DNA of 64,000 nt from Phaeophleospora eucalypticola (Eukaryota > Ascomycota > Dothideomycetes > Mycosphaerellales > Mycosphaerellaceae): positions 1,550,001-1,614,000 of the forward strand of contig JAKLNG010000005.1 in assembly GCA_022814565.1 (NCBI GenBank), written 5' to 3'. This document shows positions 54,944-64,000 of this stretch, in pieces (positions within the stretch are counted from its first letter, which is position 1; every line of letters starts with the position of its first letter). The notes under the pieces are model-generated. The model made no database searches and had not been told where the DNA came from. It saw only the letters and a list, made by a program, of their open reading frames with translations. The translations under genes and the position numbers were made by a program.

Positions 54944-55332
54944 TCAATTCACCTGACACAGCAACTCCTGTTCCAGAATGTACTTGCCCTCTTTATACTT
55001 CTCCGTGCTCTCGTACGCGCGATCATATTTCCAACCCACAATCTCTTTGCACTGTCGACAGCAGATGTCGCGGACGACGTGTCGGCCTGTCGTCATGTTA
55101 CGCTCGCCGGCCTCGCCTTGTTGGATGTTTACGACGCTGTTGAAGAGGTAGGCTTTGCCGTGTTGGCCGCGGAAGTTCTGGGAGAAGAGGTTAGAAGGGG
55201 GAGGAGGGTGTAGGGGGATGGGGATGAGCTTACACGGGAGATTATCTCGTCGTGGTCTGCGAGGTGGGTCTTGCAGTTTTTGCAGCCGTAGATTTTTTTG
55301 GCGTTGAGGTAGATGTTGTAGGCGAGGCCCAT
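54944..55332 (-). CDS. Yippee family zinc-binding protein
   Basis: Exons 55332..55234 and 55177..54944 with a 56-nt intron (GTAAGC, branch TCTAACC, CCCAG; phase 0) encode 110 residues, the usual Yippee length. The fold's zinc ligands are Cys17/Cys20 (YGCKNC) and Cys73/Cys76 (CCRQC). Family landmarks are NFRGQHGKAYLFNSVVN, ERNMTTGRHVVRD and IVGWKYDRAYE. The protein is the fungal Yippee homologue, related in fold to cereblon's substrate-binding domain. In fission yeast a related fold is in Mis18; the role of fungal Yippee is poorly known. The start MGLAYNIYLN is typical; an in-frame upstream ATG at 55434 gives non-homologous sequence. Confidence 0.93.
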
Positions 55333-56092
55333 CTTGGCCAGGTGGTGGGAATGCAGGTGGTTGTGATGGGCCCTCAGGTAGGTAAGAGGTTCGGGGCGTT
55401 CAAGGTCGAGTTGCGGCTTCGATTCTGGGATCACTCGGCGAAGGGCTGGAGACGTGCTTTCGCCAGGTACTCGTGTGTTTGTCTACGGAGCAAAGCAAAG
55501 CGCTCGAGGCTTGCCCAGCTGTTCGAGCGGTTTGATGGATGACGAGTCGGGGTCACGCGGCGGTCACGGCGGATAGTTCGTTCGTTGTTCAGCGGAGCGG
55601 GCAGATACGGTTCTTGCGATGATGATTACGGACAGGAAAGTCGTCACCGGCGAGCGAGGGAACAGGAAAGCGCGTCGACGAGCAGAAGCGGGAGAGCGAC
55701 GTCCAGGTACATACAGGGTTCTTTTCGAGGACGGAGTGTCGTTGTAGTTGCTTGGAGGGAGCGGACCGAGTGAGCTCACTGATCTGACCTGGCCGCAGCT
55801 CTGACGCCGCGCTATCGCTTCTGCGGGGCACCGCTTCGGCTCACGGCGATATGGCCGGGTAGCGTGTGCTCCTTCTGATATCCGGTCGGATATCGAATGT
55901 CTTTTCTCACCCGGTGATCTTTGACATTTGACCTACATGGTGCCAATGCAATGCGAGGAGAATGCCAACGGAGGTTCATTTCAAAGATGATATGGAAACG
56001 GATGTGTATTCTTGCTTCGACTTCAAAGCTTGTATACATATGTGTGCTATATCCTCAGCTGTGTATCGTCTCTCTCATACATTGCTTTCTTG
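55333..56092. other. Intergenic
   Basis: This 760-bp gap contains the Yippee promoter and the 3' flank of the secreted-protein gene. No gene, RNA or repeat is supported. Confidence 0.4.
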
Positions 56093-57190
56093 TTAGAAGG
56101 AGCCAGGCTTGGGAGGATTACAAAATTGAATCCCGTCCTCAGAGCCGTCGTCAAATACGGTGCAACCCCGAAACCATTGACCACAGTACCCGTTTCCTGC
56201 ACTGTACACTCGGCCATCGTTCAGACCCTCGGGCCCAGCCCGAATCTCGAACGTGAGCCCAGCAGTCGAAGGGTTCTTCTGAGGTGCATTGCATTTATCC
56301 AGATTCAAAATGATGCACACTGTGTCCTCCTCAGGACTGGTATTTCGCACGTTTTGGCTGATTCCCCAAAATGCTGCTGGCGGGCTGTTCTGGATAGCCG
56401 CGACGCAACACTCATAGCCAGTCGTGGGTTCGGCGAGGAAGGTGGCTGAATATCCCGGCGGAGTCGCATCGTCCGATGTGTTCGTGAAGGATTCCGCTCT
56501 GAGGCCGAGAAGCGGTAGGCCCTTGTATGAAGTGGCGATGTTGTTCGCCAAACAGGCTCCGTAGACGGGCGATGCGGTTGAAGGATGCTGCGTCTTGGTC
56601 GCCGTCATCATTTGAGTGACCGTTTTGGCGGCGCGATTTTGACAAGCCATTTGCGTCTTCGTCTCTGTCACTGTCTCAACTTGGCAATTGGTATTCTGTT
56701 TCCAGTAGACCACCTCAACTTTCTGTGGATACCCATGTGACGAAGCATCCATGATGCGGCCGCGCATGGCACTGCGGGCGAGATGTGGCTGCGCAGGACT
56801 TGTAGCAATGGCGTCCCTTTTCACCTTGCTGGCAAATGGGTCATAGCTAGCTCCTGGGATAGAATGGTCGATCGGAATGAAGCCTTTCGAAGCAGGAATT
56901 GTTGATGTGTAGGCCTTCTGGGCCTTCACCGTTGTTGTAGTCGTCATAGTAGTTGTGAAAATTGACTTTGCGTCGACATATTGGGTGGTCGTGCTCAAGG
57001 CCGTCTTGGTGACCGTGCAAGGCTTTGTCGATGTTGTGTAGTAGGTCTGAATGTTTTGCACTTGAGCAGTGCCCATCCTCGTGTAGCTGTACGCTTCCAC
57101 ATTGTCGCGACCCTCGTGAACTTGGGGCGACAGCGCAGAGCTCAGGGGCAGCGCGTACAAGAGCGCACGAAAGTAGCTGGAAAGCGACAT
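56093..57190 (-). CDS. Secreted Thr-rich protein of unknown function
   Basis: A single exon encodes 365 residues. An N-terminal signal peptide (YFRALLYALPLSSALS) is followed by a Thr-rich region with repeated TTT/TVT tracts (about 50-95), a likely O-mannosylated stalk. A dibasic Lys-Arg at 124-125 (SKVKRDAI) is a candidate Kex2 cleavage site that would release a 240-residue C-terminal domain. That domain holds several cysteines (YGACLA, YECCVAAIQNSP, CIILNLDKCNAP, GYCGQW, RGCTVFDDG) compatible with disulfides. There is no GPI signal. The pattern suits an extracellular or wall-associated protein; I cannot name the family. Confidence 0.75.
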   Translation of the reverse strand: MSLSSYFRALLYALPLSSALSPQVHEGRDNVEAYSYTRMGTAQVQNIQTYYTTSTKPCTVTKTALSTTTQYVDAKSIFTTTMTTTTTVKAQKAYTSTIPASKGFIPIDHSIPGASYDPFASKVKRDAIATSPAQPHLARSAMRGRIMDASSHGYPQKVEVVYWKQNTNCQVETVTETKTQMACQNRAAKTVTQMMTATKTQHPSTASPVYGACLANNIATSYKGLPLLGLRAESFTNTSDDATPPGYSATFLAEPTTGYECCVAAIQNSPPAAFWGISQNVRNTSPEEDTVCIILNLDKCNAPQKNPSTAGLTFEIRAGPEGLNDGRVYSAGNGYCGQWFRGCTVFDDGSEDGIQFCNPPKPGSF

Positions 57191-58350
57191 GACTTAGTCA
57201 GATATGAGACTACTTGCGTGCGATAGTCAACGTGGAGAGCGTCCTAGTATGGATTTTGGTCCAAACTTGACCTTTATATGTCCATGCGATGATGACATGC
57301 TAGTCATGGCGATGAGAAGTCTTCGCGTGGTGTTGCTCCATGAACTATACGCAAGGCTGAGGCTTGAAGTCTATAGATGTTAATGAACGCCCTTACGGGC
57401 TAAGTGCGGTCGCTTCAGGAAAGTGAAAATCCTACAGGAGGCGACATCTCCAATGAAACCTCTTGCCAAGAGCCATTTGGAGGCCTCGAATGCTTTTGGC
57501 GCAGAATAAGATCTTAACCCGTGCGCCGCTCTCAACGTCGACCTGCTTGAGGAAGTAGATTGCAATCTGCGGCGAGTTAGGGCTAATACCAGAGAAAGGG
57601 CTCACCGTATGGCAATGGTTCAATGTTATTTCTCGAAGGCGACGTACCTAACGTCATCCCAGATTGGACGTCGGAAATGTTCAGGATGCAAGCAGATTAG
57701 CCCAGATCCAACTTCATTGTGCAGATAGTGTTCTGTACCTTGCTGAGAAGAAGGTGTTGATGGGCGGACGTCGCTGTGCCGCAAGCAAGACAAGGCTGTG
57801 GCCAGCCTTCTTCTTCCCCTGCGAAGTGCCGTGTCTGCAGACTCAAGCAGTCGCTAGCCTCATGCAGGCCCCTCATGAGTGGCCCGTCTGGCAAGAATTT
57901 GTGAACAAGGACAGACTCTTTCAGGCGTAGCGAAGATTTAGTACTCGATGAGCGATCCCACCAACCGCGTGTTGTCAGAGCTTCCAATGTCGATCTGGAA
58001 TACATTCTCCTTCTATGCTCTTGCCTGCTTGGTTTGACGACAAAGGTCGACAGCATTTCGTCTTTCTTCGGCGATGCAGAGCTGTTGGAGCATATCAGTG
58101 ATGTTGAAACACATCCTGGAGCAATCATGGCAGCCAAAGTTGGACACAGCGTGCTGACTCGGAGCCGAACTCAGAAAGCGCTCGCAGATCCTCGGATCAC
58201 GAAGTCATAAGTTGAACAACTCCCCTGCACCTCCATCTCGCAATTCATCGGCGGATCTTCTCACGAAGGAAGCCCGAGCCCAGCGACTTTCTGCACGCTT
58301 CAATAGTCTCTGGAGCCGAACGCTGCGGGAGACGATCTGAACGAGGACCA
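57191..58350. promoter_or_regulatory. Divergent intergenic region
   Basis: This 1.16-kb head-to-head spacer includes both promoters. The best open frame (58137..57697, minus) has no domain or homology that I recognise. No tRNA is visible. Confidence 0.4.
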
Positions 58351-58827
58351 ATGACACCGACGATCACGGCAGGCCGGGTTGCCATCATTGTCGGTAACCT
58401 GGCCTACTCAATCGGCGCCTTCATCGCCGACTATTCTGAGACCCATGTCTTCAACGAGAGATGGCCTCCTCATGTAAGATCTTCGCACGCTGCTTGTTTG
58501 GCCAAGCCTAACATAGACAAGGCCCGCTTCCACAACGGACAGACTATGAGTCTCGGAGTCTTGTTGGCAACGACCTCGCTCTTCTATTTGTTCAAACCAG
58601 CCCGAGACCATAAAGAGGCCAAGGACAATCTCCTCACGTCCGCGCTAGTCGGCTCCTTCTATTGCTTTGCGGCCATGACTGCCATTTTGTATCCAGGTAC
58701 AGCTTGGCAAGACCCCGAGTTTCATCAAGGCGGAGAGCAGAGATTCGTCTTTTCGGGAATTTGCGTCCTCATGTTGGTCGGATACTTGCTGGAATCGCGG
58801 AGGTTGGCAAAGACAAAGAGCAGCTGA
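58351..58827 (+). CDS. Small membrane protein, DUF6640-like
   Basis: Exons 58351..58473 and 58522..58827 encode 142 residues. The 48-nt intron (GTAAGA, branch CCTAAC, GACAAG) is a multiple of three with no stop, so unspliced RNA would also be translatable (158 residues). Splicing restores the family block NERWPPHARFHNGQTMSLG, which I associate with fungal DUF6640-type proteins. Four hydrophobic segments are present (VAIIVGNLAYSIGAFIA, LGVLLATTSLFYLF, LLTSALVGSFYCFAAMTAIL, FVFSGICVLMLVGYLL). The molecular role is unknown. Confidence 0.75.
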   Translation: MTPTITAGRVAIIVGNLAYSIGAFIADYSETHVFNERWPPHVRSSHAACLAKPNIDKARFHNGQTMSLGVLLATTSLFYLFKPARDHKEAKDNLLTSALVGSFYCFAAMTAILYPGTAWQDPEFHQGGEQRFVFSGICVLMLVGYLLESRRLAKTKSS

Positions 58828-59013
58828 ATAGACGAAATCGAGCCAGGTCGTAAACGGAGTGGTCGCGTAGGTGCAAAGCCCCGTTGTTTACCTGGATTTA
58901 TCCGAGATTCCGGTCTATGTATTAGATAAGCTGAGGTCATTTCACATGCCACTGCTGTCTTCCCTCTTCTCATCTCCTTCTCATATATTGTCAAGAAGCG
59001 ACAAACAGGGAAT

Positions 59014-59502
59014 ATGCCTGGAAGAGGAGGAGCGGGAAATATTCTCGCTGTCCAGCAAGAGAATGAGCGTGTCGCCGCAGACCTCGAGGCAAACCAGTCC
59101 GCAGCCGGGTCTTACGCGCAGCCAACTCCCATTCGAAACGAGCCGCAATATGCTCACAGCGGTCGAGGCGGCGCTGGCAACTTCTACAGCCCCAAAGAGT
59201 TGAGCCAGAATGGTCAGTATAAGGACACCGATTTCGGAAATGGTACTCAAGACTCGAGGTTGGCAACTGCGGATCCGTTCTCGAATGCGAAGCCGCTTTC
59301 TGGGCCTACAAGGACGTACGGCCGTGGAGGAGTTGGCAACTACACGTATGATGCGAGCGAGAATCAAGAGCGGGCTTTACGAAAGAGGATACAAGAGGAT
59401 GAAGATAAGCAGCAGAAGTTGAAGGCTGATATTGAGGCTGGAGTGAAGGAGACACTCGCCATGCCTCCAAAGGCGAAGTTGCCTGGTGAACAGCCATACT
59501 GA
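59014..59502 (+). CDS. GRGGAGN-repeat protein (DUF3602, Par32-like)
   Basis: A single exon encodes 162 residues. Three copies of the signature G-R-G-G-(A/V)-G-N are visible: MPGRGGAGNIL at the N-terminus, SGRGGAGNFYSP near the middle and YGRGGVGNYTYD near residue 105. A charged helix (ERALRKRIQEDEDKQQKL) follows. These repeats define DUF3602, whose yeast member Par32/Amu1 is a phosphoprotein that inhibits ammonium transporters under TORC1 control. Transfer of that role here is inference. Otherwise the protein appears disordered. Confidence 0.85.
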   Translation: MPGRGGAGNILAVQQENERVAADLEANQSAAGSYAQPTPIRNEPQYAHSGRGGAGNFYSPKELSQNGQYKDTDFGNGTQDSRLATADPFSNAKPLSGPTRTYGRGGVGNYTYDASENQERALRKRIQEDEDKQQKLKADIEAGVKETLAMPPKAKLPGEQPY

Positions 59503-59739
59503 GAGGCTCATGGCGGAGCTATTCCTTGACATGTTCCAAAAACGCATGTACGAGCCTCTTGCAGAGCGCCGATTGCCAGGAGAAGCAGCGCGATTGCAAA
59601 AGCATTGCGGGGCGTCAGATTGCCTGATGGAGAAGCTAGCTATTGCAGAGCGCAAAGGCACTGGATCCGCAACGACGGGGTCCTGGTATCCTAGAGATTG
59701 CTGAAGCGCAGCAGGGCTCAGGGCTCGGCACCTTCGGCT

Positions 59740-60569
59740 TCATGTTCGTTGGAACACGAGAGTTACCACGCTCTGTCCGGTTTGCCCACCAAATGTGAAG
59801 GACGGATACTTCGCTTCATCGAAGAGGCTCAGGCTGCCATTAGCTGGAGCCAGCCAGTCGATAAGCTCGTCTCTCGTCCAGTTGCAAGACGTGATCAAGA
59901 GGAAGGAGCCGGGCTTGATGAGGTTCGCAACTTTCTCCCTGTACGTTTGACACGGGTGGGGTGAACTGGCGTCGACCGGCATAAGTGAGATCGCATCAAA
60001 AGTCCCCTTATCTAGGACTGCGTCGAAACCTTTGCCGAGCCACTCACCCGGAGGTTCCGAGAGCAGATCCCACTTCTCGAACTTAAGATTCGCAAAGTCG
60101 CAGCCGTTGTCCTCTTCGCTGGAAGTGGCCTGTCTTTGCGAAAGCAGTTGTTTTGCAAGCTCGACAGATTTCGGACTGTAGTCGACACCAATCATCTCGC
60201 CCCGCCAGTGCGAACCATCGTCGCTCTCGTCCTCACACAAGGCGAATAGCATGTGGCCGTTGCCCGTCCCGAGGTCCAGAAACCTGGCCGTTTCTCGATC
60301 GAGGAGAGACCGGTTCAAGCCATCATACTCAGCCAGCTTCTTCAATACTGTGTCCTCCGCATTGCTTTCGTCGAACCAGATGACGCCCTCGTCTTCGGCG
60401 TCATCAGTGTTATTACGCAATTCTCGCTCGTAGGCAGCCTCCCAGCTACAATTTATCAGATAAAATCCTTGCAATTCTCGAGCCCAGGTGATACATACTA
60501 TTCTTTAGTGCCCAACTCACTCGGATCGAGCAGCTTTCGGCCCTGCGCGGTCGGATCGGTGTTGTCCAT
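59740..60569 (-). CDS. EFM4: Protein-lysine methyltransferase, EFM4/See1-like
   Basis: Exons 60569..60499 and 60445..59740 with a 53-nt intron (GTATGT...TTGTAG, phase 2) encode 258 residues. The splice creates the family start block PSELGTKEYWEAAYERELRN. The seven-beta-strand fold shows motif I FLDLGTGNGHMLFAL for S-adenosylmethionine, then EMIGVDYSPKSVELA, DAVLDKGTFDAI and LLITSCNWTRDELI. Yeast Efm4/See1 methylates translation elongation factor 1A (Lys316) in the cytosol; the target here is inferred from homology. The C-terminus FGGQTGQSVVTLVFQR is also typical. Confidence 0.9.
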
Positions 60570-61114
60570 GGCGGGCGGCTTTAGCTGCAGAGAAAAGTTG
60601 ATATACCAGCCCGTGGCCCGTGCACCCTAGTTCGAGGAGATCGATCTGCCTCCTTGCCCGACTTCACCTCCTCCCGCTCTCAAATTCAACTCGAACACTC
60701 TCACACTCAATGGCTCTGATGGCTGTTTAGACTGGAATGGTTGCTGCTGCGACCGGCGTCACCATCTGAAATTCCGCAGGCCCGAAGACTACAGGTCGCT
60801 TTGACGCGTGCAGTCGGCTCGCAAGGCAAGCAGCTCAGACACAGACCCACCAAGAGAGTTCCCAGAGCCCAGATCCAATGCCCTGGGAGTAGAGGAAAAC
60901 ATTCACTTACAAGTTGCACGAATGCCAGGCAGAGGATGCATGAATGCCTGCAATGCCCGGCTTTGTGTGGCCCCACCAAGGCACCTGCGTCATCATTAGT
61001 TGAAGCTTCCCTCTTCGCCATCGTGCGTTGACAGACGATTACACCTCTCAAACACTTATTTCCCCACGCGAAGGCGTTCCTGAGATGATACGATCCACTC
61101 GATAAATCAGGACG
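60570..61114. promoter_or_regulatory. Divergent promoter region (EFM4 / PXB protein)
   Basis: The 545 bp separate two divergent genes. No coding region or RNA is supported. Confidence 0.4.
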
Positions 61115-63190
61115 ATGGCAGAAGGGAGCAGCGGTCAGGCGCTGACGGCCGATCAGTCTACGGCGCTTTTTGACATCCTCACGCACTACGAAACATACAA
61201 GGAAATAGAAGATTTCAAGTACCCCGGAGCGATCCACAGCTATGGTCCACCCTTCCAGGACGATCTCAACTCCTCGCAATCGCCTATACTGCAGTCGCTT
61301 CTCGCCAAGTTCATCCTCAAGCTCCCGGGCCTCCGAGATGTTTCGGAACAATTCTGGAGGGACCACGTCGAAAAACTGATCGAAGAACTCGCACAAGCAG
61401 AGTTGAGTGAGAGTTACGACAAGGGAATCCTAGGCATTCGAAAGACACTTGCAACTGCTATATCCGCTCTGATAGAGTATCCGGCTCGTGGTGCTTTGGG
61501 AGGCTTTCCCAAGCAAAAGCTTGATCCATCCCGGAAATATGATATCTCTGACCCAGATGACGTGCTGCAAGCATGGCGAGATTGTATCCAGGAGGTGGTT
61601 TATGGTGACTTGATCGACAGACTCTTCGCCAAGGCCGCAGAGACAGACAATCTCGAAGAACATCCTCCAGTGGTGCAGGGCATGCATGAGTTCATGGTGG
61701 TGAAGTAAGTCTATGTCAGGCCTTGCCGACCGCAAGATTTAGAAGTCTAATGGAGGGGACAGCATTGCGTCCATCATGCACTACACGCTCGTATTATCCC
61801 CTGAAGGACCTACGCTTCTCCGGATGATCGACGGCGTGCACAAGCTCCTCCCATACATGATGATACGGCAGACTCTCAAAGTCGGAAACGTCGCGACTAT
61901 GCTATCCGGACTGATGAGAGTCATACTTGCCAAGGCTAGCGTGGCGACTGTGACAAACTGGATGGGTCTTAGCAGCGGTGCCGACGAGGGCATGAATCTA
62001 ATGCAGCAGTAGGTTCCCTTGATATTTACTAGCCTCGCCAAGTACTTACTCGATCTAGGATCATATCTCAAGTGCTATCTTGGGACAAGCGAGAGCTCAA
62101 GAAGCGTGCTGAGAAGGTCGAAAAGGACAAGAACGCGCCGCCTAAAGAGGTCAGAGAAGAAATCAAAGCATGGATCCAACGAAGTCGAGAAGAACACGAA
62201 GAGTGCCGAAGACAAAGTCAAGAGCAAGGGATGTCAATCATTGCCGTTGTCCTGTCGCTTTCGTCGATATCGAAAGAGCTGTCTGATGCCCAGCACGAGA
62301 AAGCTCTGGAGTATCTCGCTCTTCTCCTGGCAGTACGAGATCGACAAGAAATTGTCAAAGTGCTTTGTCAGCGGAATCCAGATATTTTGACCGCGGCTGT
62401 TAGAGATGCTGTGGACGCCTACACGCCCATGATCCGACATGTACACCAAGCTGTCAATCTGAGCGACACGTTGTGGGACTTCGAACGCTTCGTCACGGAC
62501 ACTTTGAAAATTGCCAAGCCTACAGGACCAAAGGGAGATGAGAAGCCACCTTCGGTTGAGGACTTTGTGGACTTACTTCACCGACATCAAAGCAGCTGTC
62601 ACAAGTTCTTGCACCAATTCGCGAAGAACGGCGGAGAGATGACGGGTTGGTGGAAGGAGTATGTTCACATGGCCGCCGCTCAGTTCCGAAGCAACGAGAA
62701 GCCGCCACCTTCAGAGTCTGTGGTTTCGGACAAGGTATCTACGGACGGCATCAAGGAAGCTCTGGATGCAGCCTTCGCTGAGCTTCCCCAAGAAGACCAG
62801 ACGGCCATTCGAAAGGAAGTCGATGCTCATAGCAATTACGTCGAGGACCTTCGCTTGGCGTCTGCCGCTCGAGTCAGCGCTGTTATCAAGCGCGACCAAG
62901 CCACTCCATTTGGACCTGGCGCGTACCTGGCAAGGTGGCAGCAGCTCATGGACAATACTCGCATTACACCAGCCAAGGCCAAAGGCGAGGTACGGTACGG
63001 TGCAAGCAAGAGTGTCAAAGAGGAGACGAGAAAGGATATTGAAACAGGAGAAGATGCTGGCTTCGTCACCGAGAAAGACATTGAAGAGGCAGAAAAATCT
63101 GCTGTTGGCAAGCTTCCGGTTGCACCGAAAACTGATGTCACCTTGCGACTGCTCGCGCCGAAGTTCAAAGATATACTCGCCAAAGGTTAG
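61115..63190 (+). CDS. PX-associated (PXB) and DUF3818 protein apparently lacking a PX domain
   Basis: Exons 61115..61704, 61763..62008 and 62059..63190 encode 655 residues; introns are 58 and 50 nt, both phase 2 (GTAAGT...GGACAG and GTAGGT...GATCTAG). The N-terminal block ALTADQSTALFDILTHYETY, FKYPGAIHSYGPPF and LRDVSEQFWRDHVEKLIEEL is PXB-like. The middle and C-terminal part (SIMHYTLVLSPEGPTLLRMI, IIAVVLSLSSISKEL, WDFERFVTDTLK, VEDFVDLLHRHQSSCHKFLHQ) matches DUF3818. In the larger fungal proteins (yeast YPR097W type) these flank a PX lipid-binding domain; I find none here. A role at membrane or lipid interfaces is plausible but unproven. A charged tail follows. Confidence 0.8.
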
Positions 63191-64000
63191 TGACTTGCAC
63201 AGTCACAGCGGCCTTGCCTAGGACCTAGACCTCTTCACTTCGCGAAAAGAAAAGCACCGATATCGAGGATGCGGCGACGTTGTGGTTAGGCTCTCACTCA
63301 TACCGAAAGGCTCGAACTATCCAGATTCACATTCACATTTTACAGAACCCTCCACCAAGTACGAAGTAAGCTGAAGCAATCCATGAGTAGCACCTAATGC
63401 ATCACACAGAGCTAGTAAGGCGTGCATAGTCTAAACGAAAACGGAAAATTCGTCATCCTTCGCGCAAAGTTTACTGGGATTCAACCGCACCGAGGCACGC
63501 GAGGCTGCCTCTCGTTTTGGATGGACAGAGCTGCAACGCTTATGTATCTTTGTGTTTGGATCGAGGAGACGGCTCGAGATGCCGAAGATGGGTTCTCTGA
63601 TGAGTGCCATTGCTGAAGAGCCCCAATGGTATCGAGTACAAATTCTGAACGTCAAGGGAGGTCATGTATTGATCATCACCCTCTTCAAAACCTGGAAAGC
63701 TAGGAGTTGGATACGAGCCCAAAGTAGCGGACTGGCTACACGGCAGAACACGGTTAACACTACGGGATTGTAAGTCATCAATGGGCTCGCCTGATCTCGG
63801 GCCGGAGCACATGGCAATAAGCTGGTCGCCGCTCAAGAGACCTGATTGCACGATGAAGACGGCGAACTAGTGCGTGGCCGCAGGACCTGCATGAAGAACA
63901 ACCAGGTCTTACTTAAGCTGATGGCATCAATTGATCGTTGGCCCAGGGCTTTGGTCTGGCTTTTGGCGCCGTCAAAGCCACGGACGGGATGCCGATGCTC
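63191..64000. other. Right-hand end, no gene supported
   Basis: The last 810 bp contain only short overlapping open frames without domains. A neighbouring gene may begin beyond the window. Confidence 0.4.

Noticed and set aside
57697..58137. 146-codon minus-strand open frame in the divergent spacer
   Set aside because: It has no recognisable family and no supporting splice or start context.

Overview
The window is nuclear DNA of a filamentous ascomycete (Pezizomycotina). Reasons: short GT-AG introns of about 45-115 nt with CTAAC/CTGAC-like branch sites, an H3K27 methyltransferase of the KMT6/E(z) family, a RID-type cytosine methyltransferase, a Skt5/Chs4-type chitin synthase activator, a DFG5/DCW1 mannosidase and several fungus-only uncharacterised families. 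A Dothideomycete is my best guess, but this is inference. I support 28 protein genes (one cut by the left edge, one apparently frameshifted) and one tRNA gene. Most introns were placed by hand from splice signals plus reading-frame and family continuity.

Layout. 1-5 kb: end of an unknown gene, a SET/MYND methyltransferase, a small CxxC orphan. 6.8-14.2 kb: an O6-methylguanine methyltransferase divergent from an MFS transporter, then the large KMT6 gene, whose real C-terminus is a separate AT-hook exon. 15.4 kb: a tRNA-Phe(GAA) gene interrupted three times. 16-20 kb: Skt5/Chs4-like activator ending in a CAAX box. 21-27 kb: an apparently frameshifted secreted protein and a 1308-residue membrane-anchored protein. 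28.5-38 kb: DFG5/DCW1-like GH76, RID-like DNA methyltransferase, amidophosphoribosyltransferase, cell-wall-integrity MAPKK. 40-47 kb: an orphan followed by a duplicated divergent two-gene module (coiled-coil protein plus DUF6590-like protein, twice). 47-55 kb: CxxC protein, membrane protein, topoisomerase III, three-KH RNA-binding protein, Yippee. 56-63 kb: secreted Thr-rich protein, DUF6640-like membrane protein, PAR32-like GRGG protein, EFM4-like methyltransferase, PXB/DUF3818 protein.

Themes. Cell-wall functions recur (Skt5, Dfg5/Dcw1, Mkk), as do chromatin and genome-defence functions (KMT6, RID, SET/MYND, Top3, MGMT). This looks like ordinary dispersed fungal gene order rather than a biosynthetic cluster.

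The most striking object is the tRNA-Phe gene at 15388-15599. Besides the canonical tRNA intron after position 37, it carries two further insertions (52 and 59 nt) that look exactly like spliceosomal introns: GTTCGT...CTAAC...TTTAG in the anticodon stem, and GTATGT...CTGAC...AAAAG at the T-stem/T-loop border. Removing all three yields a 73-nt tRNA in which all 21 helix base pairs are Watson-Crick. A Pol III transcript that needs the mRNA splicing machinery as well as the tRNA endonuclease would be unusual. The second candidate for novelty is the duplicated coiled-coil/DUF6590-like module.
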